This document shows positions 44,767 through 53,706 of a DNA stretch of 64,000 bases, piece after piece. Numbering within the stretch: the first letter of the stretch is position 1; the number at the start of each line of letters is the position of its first letter. The stretch covers positions 1 through 64,000 of the forward strand of contig JAEWLI010000188.1 of NCBI GenBank assembly GCA_023393375.1, in the 5' to 3' direction. The notes under the pieces are model-generated. The model did no database searches. It had not been told where the DNA came from and saw only the letters and a program-made list of their open reading frames with translations. The stretch is from Bacteroidota bacterium. Lineage in GTDB: Bacteria; Bacteroidota; Bacteroidia; Cytophagales; Cyclobacteriaceae. Both the position numbers and the translations under genes were made by a program.

Positions 44767-46410
44767 ATGAAATTTAAACTATTATTACCCTTAGCTATTG
44801 TTATCCTGTTTGCGTGGACAATCATATCCTGTGCTAATGAGGTTAGACCTACTGGCGGACCAAAAGATACAATTCCACCCGTACTGGTTTTATCGACACC
44901 TTCTCATAAAACAACCAATTTTAAAGGAAAAACATTAACATTGGAATTTAGTAAATTTATCAAAACAGATAAGTTAAATACACAATTACTCATCACACCT
45001 CGTGTGGAATCAGAATACAAAGTAAAAGCAGGGTCAAAAAAAATTACAATTCAATTCGACGAAGACAACCCCTTTCTGGAAAATACTACATATACATTCA
45101 ATTTTCAGAAATCTATAAAAGATTTAACAGAGGGAAATGTATGGGAACATCCTAAAATTGTATTTAGTACCGGCGATGTTCTTGATTCTCTATATATATC
45201 AGGTAAGGTTTATGATTTGTTAACCGACAAACCTGTGAAGGATGCAGTAGTAGCAATCTACAAAAAAGAAGATACCTTAACTGCCCTAACAGGAAAACCG
45301 ATGTATTTTACGATGACCGATACTGAAGGAAATTTTTTGTTGGAAAACTTAATTTCAGCAGACTTTAGGATCTATTCCTTTTCAGACAAAAACAATAACC
45401 TTGTATTAAATCCGGCTACAGAATCTTATGGATTTATTCCTGATACAATTCAACTAACTTCATCTGTTACAGACTTAAAAATCCCCCAAATAACACTCAA
45501 TGTAAATGATTTAAGATTAGTATCATCAAGGCCAATCAGACACTATTTTGACATCACATTTAATAAATCTGTTGTAGATTATCAAATAAAACCTTCTTCT
45601 GAAGATATATCCATATATAGCAATTTTATTGATGAACAAAAAAAAATAAGAATATATAATACTTTTGACAATATTGATAGCCTTAAAGTGAATATAATGG
45701 CATCAGATTCTTTGAATAATGTAGTATATGATACACTTTTTGTAAAGTTCTCTGCTTCAAGATTAGCAAAGGAACAATTTACCCAGCAAATAAGTCCTCA
45801 GAATGATAAAGATATCTCAACAAATTTTAAAGGCGAAATTATATTTAATAAACCAATTCAGCATGTCAATTTTGACAGCATATACTTTTTGTATGATAGC
45901 ACAAATTTTGATTTTGTTACCGCTGAAGAAATAGCATTCTCGAAAAACAGGGATATTGTTTCAATTAATAAAAAATTAAATATCCCTCAACCAAACCAAT
46001 CCCAAATTATTTTTACTTCAGCAAAAGGTACATTTATAAGTGCAGATATGGATTCAAGTAATAATATTTTTAATAATTACAAGATAATTAATCCCGTTAA
46101 TTATGGAACCATCAAAGGGAGAATTCGTGCCAATGAGCCAAATCTTGTAGTCCAATTACTAAACAACAATAAAGTAGTAATGGAACAAAGTACATCAAAT
46201 ACATTTAATTTTAATTTAGTTCCTACTGGAAATTATAGTATCAGGGTAATTTTGGATCTAAATGATAACGGGAAATGGGATCCTGGTAATATACTTGAAA
46301 ACAAACCACCAGAACCAGTTGTTTTTTATAAAAACCCGGAAGGAAAAATAGAAGTATTGTCTGTTAAAGCCAATTGGGAAATGACAGATATTAATATTGA
46401 TCTACGATAA
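44767..46410 (+). CDS. Ig-like (SbsA/Big_5) domain lipoprotein
   Basis: The 547-residue protein has a lipoprotein signal with cysteine at 22 (ISCANE). It then has the segment VRPTGGPKDTIPPVL and a first Ig-like SbsA domain (LTLEFSKFIKTDKLNTQLLI). Further beta-rich domains follow, including a carboxypeptidase-regulatory-like fold (ISGKVYDLLTDKPVKDAVVA). The opening GGPKDTIPPxL pattern is typical of a group of Bacteroidota outer-surface lipoproteins of unknown role. It lies 9 bases after mnmG, so it is the last gene of that set, ending at the candidate origin. Function unknown. Confidence 0.85.
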   Translation: MKFKLLLPLAIVILFAWTIISCANEVRPTGGPKDTIPPVLVLSTPSHKTTNFKGKTLTLEFSKFIKTDKLNTQLLITPRVESEYKVKAGSKKITIQFDEDNPFLENTTYTFNFQKSIKDLTEGNVWEHPKIVFSTGDVLDSLYISGKVYDLLTDKPVKDAVVAIYKKEDTLTALTGKPMYFTMTDTEGNFLLENLISADFRIYSFSDKNNNLVLNPATESYGFIPDTIQLTSSVTDLKIPQITLNVNDLRLVSSRPIRHYFDITFNKSVVDYQIKPSSEDISIYSNFIDEQKKIRIYNTFDNIDSLKVNIMASDSLNNVVYDTLFVKFSASRLAKEQFTQQISPQNDKDISTNFKGEIIFNKPIQHVNFDSIYFLYDSTNFDFVTAEEIAFSKNRDIVSINKKLNIPQPNQSQIIFTSAKGTFISADMDSSNNIFNNYKIINPVNYGTIKGRIRANEPNLVVQLLNNNKVVMEQSTSNTFNFNLVPTGNYSIRVILDLNDNGKWDPGNILENKPPEPVVFYKNPEGKIEVLSVKANWEMTDINIDLR

Positions 46411-46800
46411 GCATTGTGGAAAACTTGTTAATTGTTTGTGACTTACTTAAATAAATTGTTCATAATTTGAACATACTAATCCAAGTAAAATATTACATCT
46501 AAATTACGTGACTTATCACCATTGGACCATTTGGCAATAACATGATTTTCAACAGTAACATTTAAAAAGTTTTAAACAATGTCCATTTACAGAATATATC
46601 CACAATAATAGGTAACTTGTTCATTATCAAGTAATTACCTGTGGAATACCATGTGTGAATATAGTGGAAAAAATTAGTCCTTATCCACAATTGGATATAC
46701 CAAACTAAACTGTTATTTGTTTTCCACATATCCACATCATAATAGAAACAATATTATTTTCTTAAAAAAGTTTTATATTAACATTATTAGCCATACGTAA
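46411..46800. other. oriC: Candidate chromosomal origin (oriC) with DnaA boxes
   Basis: This 390-bp gap has six 9-mers matching the DnaA box consensus TTATCCACA with at most two changes. On the plus strand they are ATATCCACA (46596-46604), TTATCCACA perfect (46681-46689), TTTTCCACA (46720-46728) and ATATCCACA (46728-46736). On the minus strand they are TGTGGAAAA (46415-46423) and TGTGGAATA (46640-46648). An AT-rich stretch (46737-46800) could be the unwinding element. Two parS sites lie 3.6 kb away, and mnmG, rnpA and rpmH, often near origins, are close by. Against the call: flanking genes point toward it rather than away. dnaA is not seen, which is common in Bacteroidota. Confidence 0.78.
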
Positions 46801-48639
46801 ATGTCGATAACTTTTAAATTCAAATATTTTAGCATTATTAACTTAGTATTTTTTGTACTCAGTTTTAATTTATGGGCTCAGGATTTTAATGATATAGCCA
46901 TTGCGCACGAATACTATAATAATAAAGAAGCAGAAAAAGCCAGGAGTATGTATGAACAACTCATAAAAAAGAATGAAAACATACCACTGGTTCATTCTAA
47001 TTATTTTAATATACTCTTGAATGAAAATGAATTTGATGAAGCAGAAAAATATATAAACAGGTTGATCCGGCGTAATCCCCAAAATATGATCTACCAGGTA
47101 GACTTAGGGAGAATTTATTCGCGTCAAAATGATAAAGCCAAAGAATTAAACTATTTTAACAAGCTGATAGAAGAATACAAAAGTGATATAAACAGAATCA
47201 GAGTACTAGCTCAGTACTTATTAAGCCATCAATTGACGGATCAGGCAATAATAGCGTATAGAGCAGGACGTAAACATGCAGCTGATCCCTTTTTGTATGC
47301 ACTGGAAATGGCAAATGTCTACCGGTTTACCAACAATAAACAAGGCATGATTGAGGAATTTATAAATTATGCCAGTCAAAATGTCGCTAATCTTACCTAT
47401 GTTCAAAACATGTTGCAAAATTTATTGAATGAAGAGGGAGATTTTGACATTCTGGAAGCTTATTTAATAGATCAGGTTCAGGAAAACGCGGACAGTAAAA
47501 TCCATAATGAACTTTTGATTTGGGTGAATATGCAGCAGAAGAATTTCTATGGTGCATTTATTCAGGCACGGGCGATTGATAAACGATTAAGGTACAATGG
47601 ATCGATGGTGCTTGATGTAGGTTTGATAGCATTAGAGAATAAAGATTTCGAAAATGCCATCCGTATTTTTGAATATGTGGTGAAGGAATATCCCCAATCC
47701 ATGAACTACGCAATAGCTAAAAGCATGATCATAAAATCAAGAGAGGAAATGATAAAAAACACTTTTCCCATCGATCAACAGGAAATAAGCAAATTGGTAG
47801 ACGATTATGATCAACTAATAAAGGAAATTGGAATTAATGCCAATACAGTTGAATCACTTCGGAATAAAGCATTATTACATGCATTTTATCTTGATGAATA
47901 TGAAATAGCAATTAGCATTTTAGAGCAATTGACGCAGTTAAACGGATTGGGTACTTTATTTAAAGCGAAATGTAAAATAGACCTGGGTGATATTTACCTT
48001 TTTATTGATCAACCGTGGGAATCAACTTTACTTTATTCACAAGTTGAAAAGTCACAGAAGGAAACATTAATGGGTTATGAAGCAAAACTAAAAAACGCTA
48101 AATTGAATTTTTATAAAGGCGAATTTGCCCTTGCTCAGGAACATCTCGATATTTTAAAGCAAGCTACTTCCAGGGAAATTGCAAATGATGCCATGGCTTT
48201 AAGTTCGCTTATTCAGGATAATACGGTAATGGATACCTCTGGTGCTGCCTTAAGAGAATATGCTAAAATTGAGCTAATGCTTTTTCGAAATAAAAAGCAG
48301 GAAGGGCTTGATGCTTTATCAGTTATGTTGGTGAATTATAAGAATCACAGCATCACAGATGAGGTGTTGTTGTTGCGTGCTAGATTACTCAGGGATTTTG
48401 GTCGTTATGTAGAATCTATTGAAGACCTATCGCAAATCATAAAAAATTATTCCTATGACATTTATAGTGACGATGCCTATTTTCTTACCGGGAAGATCTA
48501 TGAAGAAGATTTAAAAGATAGGGACAAAGCAATGGAGATTTATCAGGAATTTCTAAAAAAATTTCCAGGAAGTGTTTTTGTAGCAGAAGCAAGAAGCAGG
48601 TTTAGGAAGCTAAGAGGTGATTTTAACCGGGTAAATTGA
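46801..48639 (+). CDS. TPR protein, exported
   Basis: The 612-residue protein has a signal peptide (residues 1-26, ending near FNLWAQ) and is made of tetratricopeptide repeats throughout. Examples are ARSMYEQLIKKNENIPLVHS, AEKYINRLIRRNPQNMIYQV and the last pair AMEIYQEFLKKFPGSVFVAE. The C-terminal DAYFLTGKIYEEDLKDRDKA resembles outer-membrane TPR scaffolds such as YbgF or BamD-like proteins, but this is only a fold resemblance. The start at 46801 follows the candidate origin directly, so expression could be sensitive to DnaA. It is probably a periplasmic protein; partner unknown. Confidence 0.82.
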   Translation: MSITFKFKYFSIINLVFFVLSFNLWAQDFNDIAIAHEYYNNKEAEKARSMYEQLIKKNENIPLVHSNYFNILLNENEFDEAEKYINRLIRRNPQNMIYQVDLGRIYSRQNDKAKELNYFNKLIEEYKSDINRIRVLAQYLLSHQLTDQAIIAYRAGRKHAADPFLYALEMANVYRFTNNKQGMIEEFINYASQNVANLTYVQNMLQNLLNEEGDFDILEAYLIDQVQENADSKIHNELLIWVNMQQKNFYGAFIQARAIDKRLRYNGSMVLDVGLIALENKDFENAIRIFEYVVKEYPQSMNYAIAKSMIIKSREEMIKNTFPIDQQEISKLVDDYDQLIKEIGINANTVESLRNKALLHAFYLDEYEIAISILEQLTQLNGLGTLFKAKCKIDLGDIYLFIDQPWESTLLYSQVEKSQKETLMGYEAKLKNAKLNFYKGEFALAQEHLDILKQATSREIANDAMALSSLIQDNTVMDTSGAALREYAKIELMLFRNKKQEGLDALSVMLVNYKNHSITDEVLLLRARLLRDFGRYVESIEDLSQIIKNYSYDIYSDDAYFLTGKIYEEDLKDRDKAMEIYQEFLKKFPGSVFVAEARSRFRKLRGDFNRVN

Positions 48640-48645
48640 TGGCTA

Positions 48646-49161
48646 CTATTTGATGCTTTTTTTGTAAACAGGAACAGTGCTACACGGTTCACCAAACATA
48701 ATACTTGCCACATAGGGTTGAAGTATGCGTACCACTTCAACGTAGGCAGCTGCTGGAATGGTTTTTTGTCCACAACCTTTGATCACCACTTTGGTATTTA
48801 TATAATCTTCTCCATGTAAGGACTTTAATTTTTCTTTCCACATAAACGCTTCCAGCAAATTCAGTTCTCCAAAAACATAATTTTTTGCGTAAGGTGAAAG
48901 TTTAGTTGCTACTAGCATAAAAGCCCACATGGGCACAATAGCATCTGTAGTGCAACAAATCGCTACATTTTTATCTTGATAAATCGTCCAATCATGGGTT
49001 TTTATAAACTCCCTGAAATCCTTCTCCTTTAAAATCATGTCCTGATACAGATTATGACGAAGGTCATAAACAACCGATTCTCCTTCAGGAAAATATTCTT
49101 CCAAATCAATTGTTACTAATGGACTTGCAGCAACTCTGTTAATAATTACATCTTTTTCCAT
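48646..49161 (-). CDS. DUF2480 family protein
   Basis: The 171-residue protein matches the DUF2480 family of Bacteroidota, of unknown function. Typical parts are the N-terminal NRVAASPLVTIDLEEYFPEG, the AICCTTDAIVPMWAFMLVAT segment and the C-terminal AAAYVEVVRILQPYVASIMF with GEPCSTVPVYKK. Conserved cysteines occur in all three segments (Cys in ICC, KGCGQK and EPCST), so a metal or redox role is conceivable. There is no signal peptide. It follows tsaB by 12 bases on the same strand. It converges on the TPR gene with a 6-base gap. Confidence 0.85.
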   Translation of the reverse strand: MEKDVIINRVAASPLVTIDLEEYFPEGESVVYDLRHNLYQDMILKEKDFREFIKTHDWTIYQDKNVAICCTTDAIVPMWAFMLVATKLSPYAKNYVFGELNLLEAFMWKEKLKSLHGEDYINTKVVIKGCGQKTIPAAAYVEVVRILQPYVASIMFGEPCSTVPVYKKSIK

Positions 49162-49173
49162 ATCGCTAAAACT

Positions 49174-49860
49174 TTAAAATTTTGCTTTAGGTTTCCTGGT
49201 TATAAATTCCTTTAGATAAAATGGCTCAAAATACGCCAGATCTTCAAATAAACCCTGCTGAAATTTTTGGTAGGCCAAATGCCCAATTTGTACAGCTGAT
49301 GGACGTATCTGATCAATAAAGACAGCTTTTGCCGGTATTTGTTCAATTTGTTTTAATTTTTCTGATCCCGGACCAAATATCAACACATTTCGATCAGATA
49401 TTAAATTAGTAAATGTATCACTGTCCATAATTAAGGCTTGCGTATCTTCATACACCCTGCTCTCATTATCGGTCAATAGACAATAAACTTCCATACGCCG
49501 TGCATCCAACATAGGACACATTAAATATTCATGTATATTATATTTAATCATTCCATTAGCCATCGCCTTTAGCGTATTTACACTAATCAAGGGTATTTTA
49601 AGGGCATAACAAAGACCTTTGGCAGCACTGGTGCCGATCCTGAGTCCAGTATATGAACCTGGTCCTTTAGACACAGCAACAGCACTTAAATCATTGACTG
49701 AATATCCACATTGATAAAGTAAATCACGAATAAGTACAGGCAATAATCCTGAATGGGATTTGTCGGTAAATAGTTCCTTCAAACCTAAAAGTTCATTATC
49801 CCTTTGAATTGAAACTGAACACACATTGGTCGCTGTTTCAATACTCAATATAATTGACAT
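49174..49860 (-). CDS. tsaB: tRNA t6A synthesis protein TsaB
   Basis: TsaB is the partner of TsaD in making N6-threonylcarbamoyladenosine at A37 of tRNAs that read ANN codons. The 228-residue protein has the ASKHA fold with SIETATNVCSVSIQ at the start and the family signature GPGSYTGLRIGTSAAKG near residue 70. The C-terminal part (KEFITRKPKAKF) is short. It starts 12 bases before the DUF2480 gene, a pair on one transcript. A terminator (49954-49981) separates it from ctpA. mnmG and tgt, other tRNA modification genes, are in the window. Confidence 0.93.
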   Translation of the reverse strand: MSIILSIETATNVCSVSIQRDNELLGLKELFTDKSHSGLLPVLIRDLLYQCGYSVNDLSAVAVSKGPGSYTGLRIGTSAAKGLCYALKIPLISVNTLKAMANGMIKYNIHEYLMCPMLDARRMEVYCLLTDNESRVYEDTQALIMDSDTFTNLISDRNVLIFGPGSEKLKQIEQIPAKAVFIDQIRPSAVQIGHLAYQKFQQGLFEDLAYFEPFYLKEFITRKPKAKF

Positions 49861-49953
49861 TATCTTCTATGCTTATATAATGGGCAAAAATAGTAAAATT
49901 CACACAGCAAACGCACAATCAAGCTTTTTGTGAATACATGAATTATGTACAAT

Positions 49954-49981
49954 AAAAAAGCCGGTTCTATCCGGCTTTTTT
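49954..49981. terminator. Bidirectional-looking terminator after ctpA
   Basis: AAAAAAGCCGG and CCGGCTTTTTT form an 11-bp stem around a 6-base loop. On the minus strand a T-run follows. It lies 23 bases after the ctpA stop and 94 bases before the tsaB start. Confidence 0.88.
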
Positions 49982-50003
49982 GAAATTAATTCCTCTGTGA
50001 ATA

Positions 50004-51662
50004 TTATCTTTTCGATAATACTACTTTATAATCATCCTTATTATTTAATGTGTTTACTGCTTCCAGGATTACCGGATCATGATCAAATGATACCTCTACT
50101 ACACCCCTTCTAAAATAATAACGTGAAACGATCTCTTCTTTTAAAGCCTGCATGATCTCAGTCTTAAAATTTTGAAGGTCATTTTCTTTATTGTGGTAGA
50201 TTTTCTTTTTCAAATCATTTATCTGATCTTCTATTTCCGCAAAGTATTTTTCTTCTTTAGAGTTCCCAATCAAATCTTCCATAGTTTGTTCCACCTTGGT
50301 GGTATAATCATAATCTTTATCAGATAACCACTTTACAAAATCTAGATAGGTAGCCTCACTCACCTTAAATTCTTTAGGTTTAGCTATTGTTGGATGTTTA
50401 TAATAATAAATTGTGGCATAATCAAAGATTAAACCTTTGGAAACCAAACTAGCAGTAATGGGAGCATAAGAAAAATTCTCAACTTCTTTATCTGGTGTAA
50501 TTCCGCCACCATCATACACCAATCGACCATTAGTAGTTTTAAATTCTGTTTTTAATGAGTCAGGTACTACCAAAACGCCACCTTCCAGGGTTTTTTCGCT
50601 ATAGTCGATAGCTTGAATACACCGACCACTCGGAATATAGTATTTTGCTGTAGTTACTTTCAGTTGTGAATTATACGTAAGTGGGCGAGTGGCTTGTACC
50701 AATCCTTTGCCAAAAGTTCTGGCTCCAACTAACACTCCTCTGTCGTAATCCTGAATTACTCCCGCCACAATTTCTGCTGCAGAAGCACTTCTGCCACTGG
50801 TTAATACAGCAAGTGGTATTTCAGTATCTGCGGGTTGGTCTAACGCTTTATATTCTTTGTTCCAATCTGTTACTTTTCCTTTGGTATGAACTACCTCTGA
50901 ACCGCGTGGAATAAATAAATTTGATACATTTACTGCCTCGCTCAAAAGTCCTCCCGGATTATCCCGCAGATCAAGAACTATTTTTTCAGCTCCTTTAGAT
51001 TTCAACTCCTCCAATGCGTTTTTCACTTCTTTGCTTGCACCTGTGGTAAAATCACTTAGCTTAATGTATCCTATTTTGTCCGAAATCATGCCATGGTAAG
51101 GAACATTGTTAATGGTGATTTTTTCTCTCATCACCTTAAATTCCATAGGTTTATCTTCACTTAAACGCTTTATTGAAATTACCATCTCGGTATTCGCTTG
51201 TCCTTTTAATAATTTGCTTACCTCATTGGTCGATTTATTTTTTACATCTACATTGTCAATTTTAATGATCTCATCGCCAATTTTTAAACCACTTTTAAAA
51301 GCGGGGAATCCTTCATAAGGCATGATAATCATATTTTTTCCGTTTTTCTGACCAATTAAAGCACCAATACCTCCATATTGGCCGGTGGTCATGGTACGGT
51401 AATCTTCAATATCATCTTCAGGAATATAATTGGTATAAGGGTCCAATGACATCAACATGGCATTGATTCCCGTTTTCATCAATTCATTAGGATTGATCTC
51501 ATCTACATAGTAGGTGTTTACTTCTTTGAAAAGTGTGGCAAAAATGTCCAGATTTTTTGCTATCTCAAAATACCTCTCACCCGGGGAATTAAAAGCCACA
51601 ATACTAAAGAGGACGATAATTATACCGCCAATGAAGGTCTTTTTTATAATTTTGTTTCTCAT
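50004..51662 (-). CDS. ctpA: C-terminal processing protease (S41)
   Basis: This serine-lysine protease of the S41 family processes exported proteins in the periplasm. The 552-residue protein has a signal or anchor segment (residues 6-25) and a PDZ domain at about residues 90-170 (PYEGFPAFKSGLKIGDEIIK). In the catalytic domain the serine lies in SGRSASAAEIVAG and the lysine in GARTFGKGLVQ. LDLRDNPGGLL is also typical. A C-terminal extension with Lys/Glu-rich helices is common in Bacteroidota. It is downstream of rnpA by 23 bases, so it may belong to the rpmH-rnpA transcript. Confidence 0.93.
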   Translation of the reverse strand: MRNKIIKKTFIGGIIIVLFSIVAFNSPGERYFEIAKNLDIFATLFKEVNTYYVDEINPNELMKTGINAMLMSLDPYTNYIPEDDIEDYRTMTTGQYGGIGALIGQKNGKNMIIMPYEGFPAFKSGLKIGDEIIKIDNVDVKNKSTNEVSKLLKGQANTEMVISIKRLSEDKPMEFKVMREKITINNVPYHGMISDKIGYIKLSDFTTGASKEVKNALEELKSKGAEKIVLDLRDNPGGLLSEAVNVSNLFIPRGSEVVHTKGKVTDWNKEYKALDQPADTEIPLAVLTSGRSASAAEIVAGVIQDYDRGVLVGARTFGKGLVQATRPLTYNSQLKVTTAKYYIPSGRCIQAIDYSEKTLEGGVLVVPDSLKTEFKTTNGRLVYDGGGITPDKEVENFSYAPITASLVSKGLIFDYATIYYYKHPTIAKPKEFKVSEATYLDFVKWLSDKDYDYTTKVEQTMEDLIGNSKEEKYFAEIEDQINDLKKKIYHNKENDLQNFKTEIMQALKEEIVSRYYFRRGVVEVSFDHDPVILEAVNTLNNKDDYKVVLSKR

Positions 51663-51685
51663 TATTTATTTGTGAAATGTTTCAA

Positions 51686-52096
51686 CTACTTGGATCGTAC
51701 TTCTTTTAAACGCACCAGAATCATTTTTAGTTTGCATTCGATATCCTTAAATGTCATAATCTGTTTTCCAACATAAATTACGCCAAATATTAAAGAATCA
51801 TTTTCGAGTTGGGCTGGTTGAATGCGTGATTTGTTCAAACGATATGCTTCCCTTATTCTTCTTTTTATCAGGTTTCTGTCCACAGCTTTTTTATAAAGCT
51901 TCTTCGAAACAGAAATGAAAATTTTGTTTTGAGTACAATCGGGATCTTGAATTGAGATGTAAAAAACCTTAAAGGGGTAAATAAAAAAAGAGGAACCTTT
52001 ATCAAAAAGTTCCTTTATAGTTTTTGTGTTTTTCAGTCTTTCGTCTTTGCCAAAAGAAAATTTTAAAAAAGATGGTTGATCATGGCCTTCCATCAC
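51686..52096 (-). CDS. rnpA: Ribonuclease P protein component
   Basis: RnpA is the small basic subunit that helps the RNase P RNA cut tRNA precursors. The 136-residue protein carries the RNR signature KKAVDRNLIKRRIREAYRL and the usual N-terminal phenylalanine-rich strand (SFFIYPFKVFYIS). It follows rpmH by 16 bases, the standard rpmH-rnpA order, so both are read from the strong promoter at 52326-52357. The N-terminal MMEGHDQPSFLKFSFGKDER is a little longer than usual, so the real start may be one of the later codons. Confidence 0.94.
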   Translation of the reverse strand: MMEGHDQPSFLKFSFGKDERLKNTKTIKELFDKGSSFFIYPFKVFYISIQDPDCTQNKIFISVSKKLYKKAVDRNLIKRRIREAYRLNKSRIQPAQLENDSLIFGVIYVGKQIMTFKDIECKLKMILVRLKEVRSK

Positions 52097-52112
52097 ATTT
52101 TAAAACTACTTG

Positions 52113-52271
52113 CTACTTCCGTAAACTGGGTTCATCAGATACGGTTAGTTTCTTACGCCCTTTTGCACGACGGCTTGCTAAAACGTTTCTTCCTGCTGCA
52201 GTAGCCATTCTGCTTCTAAAGCCATGCTTGTTTTTCCTTTTCCTAACCGATGGTTGATATGTACGTTTCAT
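52113..52271 (-). CDS. rpmH: Ribosomal protein bL34
   Basis: This 52-residue basic protein of the large ribosomal subunit was found by translating the minus strand. It opens MKRTYQPSVRKRKNKHGFRS and ends SDEPSLRK, with the family segments MATAAGRNVLASRRAKGR in between. bL34 is usually 44-52 residues. It stands directly before rnpA, as in most bacteria, and behind a very good promoter. The gap between it and the promoter is about 55 bases. Confidence 0.96.
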   Translation of the reverse strand: MKRTYQPSVRKRKNKHGFRSRMATAAGRNVLASRRAKGRKKLTVSDEPSLRK

Positions 52272-52325
52272 CACTTAATCGTTTTAAATTACCCTATGGT
52301 ACACAGTACCCTATTATTTGGCCTG

Positions 52326-52357
52326 CAAAGGTAAATATCATTTTAAATATTTACAAA
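52326..52357 (-). promoter_or_regulatory. Strong promoter of rpmH-rnpA
   Basis: Read on the minus strand, TTTG (52357-52354) is followed after 20 bases by TACCTTTG (52333-52326). Both elements and the spacer fit the Bacteroidota consensus TTTG-N19-21-TAnnTTTG. The rpmH start lies 55 bases downstream, as expected for a highly expressed ribosomal gene. Confidence 0.75.
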
Positions 52358-52471
52358 TATACGTCCTATTTTTTAGAAAAGATTCCTAAGTGCGCAATAT
52401 ATAATTATTGTCTTTCATAAAACAAATTTAGATCACTCCTTGTATTAAATATAGAGATAAAATGATTTCTT

Positions 52472-52690
52472 ATGGACAATACAATATTATATATTATACT
52501 TGGATTAATAGCTGTTGCAATTCCGGTTATCCTCATATTTATGACCATGAAAAAAGTTAGGAATAAACGTGAAACATCTACTGAGGAAAAACAAAGGGAA
52601 AATAAAAACCCAGCAGATATAACAGAACAACTAAAATCAGTAAAAGAGGAAAGAATAGAGAAGAAGGGCATTAGTAAAACTAAAAACTGA
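52472..52690 (+). CDS. Small single-span membrane protein, 72 residues
   Basis: The short protein has one N-terminal membrane helix (ILYIILGLIAVAIPVILIFM, residues 5-24) followed by a strongly charged Lys/Glu tail (KKVRNKRETSTEEKQRENKN). No family is recognised. It lies 5 bases before the next small membrane protein, and the two may form a pair. The ATG and an AT-rich upstream stretch suit a real gene. The purpose is not known. Confidence 0.55.
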   Translation: MDNTILYIILGLIAVAIPVILIFMTMKKVRNKRETSTEEKQRENKNPADITEQLKSVKEERIEKKGISKTKN

Positions 52691-52695
52691 CAGCT

Positions 52696-52899
52696 ATGGA
52701 TCCAATGAGAAAAGTGGGTATTGTGATGATTATTCCCGGAATCATTCTTCTGATTTTAATGATCCTTCCTTTTTTCTTTGATCAAATGATTCCCCGGGGT
52801 GGTTTACCTTGGACTTACACATGGGCATCTGTATTGGGTATATTCTTTTTTTTCACCGGGGCTGCTTTAATATGGGTGACAGGTATCACCGACAAATAA
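52696..52899 (+). CDS. Small two-span membrane protein, 67 residues
   Basis: The protein has two helices: residues 8-26 (GIVMIIPGIILLILMILPF) and about 43-61 (WASVLGIFFFFTGAALIWVT). The connecting loop contains RGGLPWTYT. No family is recognised. It follows the single-span protein closely and precedes the tRNA-Gly. Possibly a helper of a membrane complex, but nothing beyond the topology is supported. Confidence 0.55.
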   Translation: MDPMRKVGIVMIIPGIILLILMILPFFFDQMIPRGGLPWTYTWASVLGIFFFFTGAALIWVTGITDK

Positions 52900-52958
52900 A
52901 TATTTCCACATTCATTTGTAAACTTAAAATTTAAATTATCTTTATCTGCCAATTCATT

Positions 52959-53031
52959 GCGGCAGTAGCTCAGTTGGTAGAGCATCAGCTTCCCAAGCTG
53001 AGGGTCGTGGGTTCGAGTCCCATTTGCCGCT
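52959..53031 (+). tRNA. tRNA-Gly (anticodon CCC)
   Basis: The 73-nt stretch folds into a full cloverleaf. The acceptor stem is GCGGCAG with TTGCCGC, the D-arm starts GCTC and the T-loop is GTTCGAGTC. The anticodon stem TCAGC/GCTGA encloses loop TTCCCAA, giving anticodon CCC, which reads GGG. The terminal CCA is not encoded. It stands in the gap between a small membrane gene and convergent nth. Confidence 0.93.
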
Positions 53032-53040
53032 CATTCTTTT

Positions 53041-53691
53041 TCAACTGCTTTTTGTGATTTGAGCATAATACCTGCATAAATATGAGATTTTACAGATTTC
53101 ACATTTTGGTTTTCTTGCAATGCAAATATATCTTCCATGCAATATTAACCAGTGGTGGGCAAGGCTGAGAAATTTTTTGGGAATATGTTTTACCAGTTCC
53201 TTTTCAACTTCCAATGGTGTTTTAGCATTCTGATTGGTAAGTCCAATTCTCCTCGATACCCTGAAAACATGGGTATCAACAGGCATAGTAGCTTGTTTGA
53301 ATATTACATTAGCCACCACATTAGCAGTTTTTCTGCCTACTCCAGGTAATTTCTGAAGGTCTTTTATATCTGAAGGTACTTCTGAATTAAAGTCTTTCAC
53401 CAGCATGTTTGCCATTCCAATCAGATGCCTGGTTTTGTTATTGGGATAAGAAATACTTTTTATAAAAGGGAATACTTCATCGAACGTAGCTAAAGATAAC
53501 GACAAAGGATCAGGGTACCTTTCGAAAAGGGGAGGTGACACCATATTGACGCGTTTATCGGTGCATTGGGCACTCAATATAACAGCAATCAACAGCTGAA
53601 AGGAATTGCTAAACTGCAATTCCGTATCCGCATCTGGTTGATGAGTATTAAAATATTCAATAAAAGCTTTATAACGTTCCGATTTCCGCAT
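53041..53691 (-). CDS. nth: Endonuclease III (base-excision repair)
   Basis: Nth is a DNA glycosylase and AP lyase that removes oxidised pyrimidines. The 216-residue protein has the helix-hairpin-helix LPGVGRKTANVV with the catalytic lysine. The catalytic Asp is in MPVDTHVFR, and the 4Fe-4S cluster cysteines are in the C-terminal CIARKPKCEICKISYLC (spacing 6, 2, 5). It lies 15 bases after the small anti-sigma-like gene, so it may be the third gene of the sigma-factor transcript, which would tie it to stress. The family is secure. Confidence 0.96.
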   Translation of the reverse strand: MRKSERYKAFIEYFNTHQPDADTELQFSNSFQLLIAVILSAQCTDKRVNMVSPPLFERYPDPLSLSLATFDEVFPFIKSISYPNNKTRHLIGMANMLVKDFNSEVPSDIKDLQKLPGVGRKTANVVANVIFKQATMPVDTHVFRVSRRIGLTNQNAKTPLEVEKELVKHIPKKFLSLAHHWLILHGRYICIARKPKCEICKISYLCRYYAQITKSS

Positions 53692-53706
53692 GCCACACTA
53701 ATCCCA

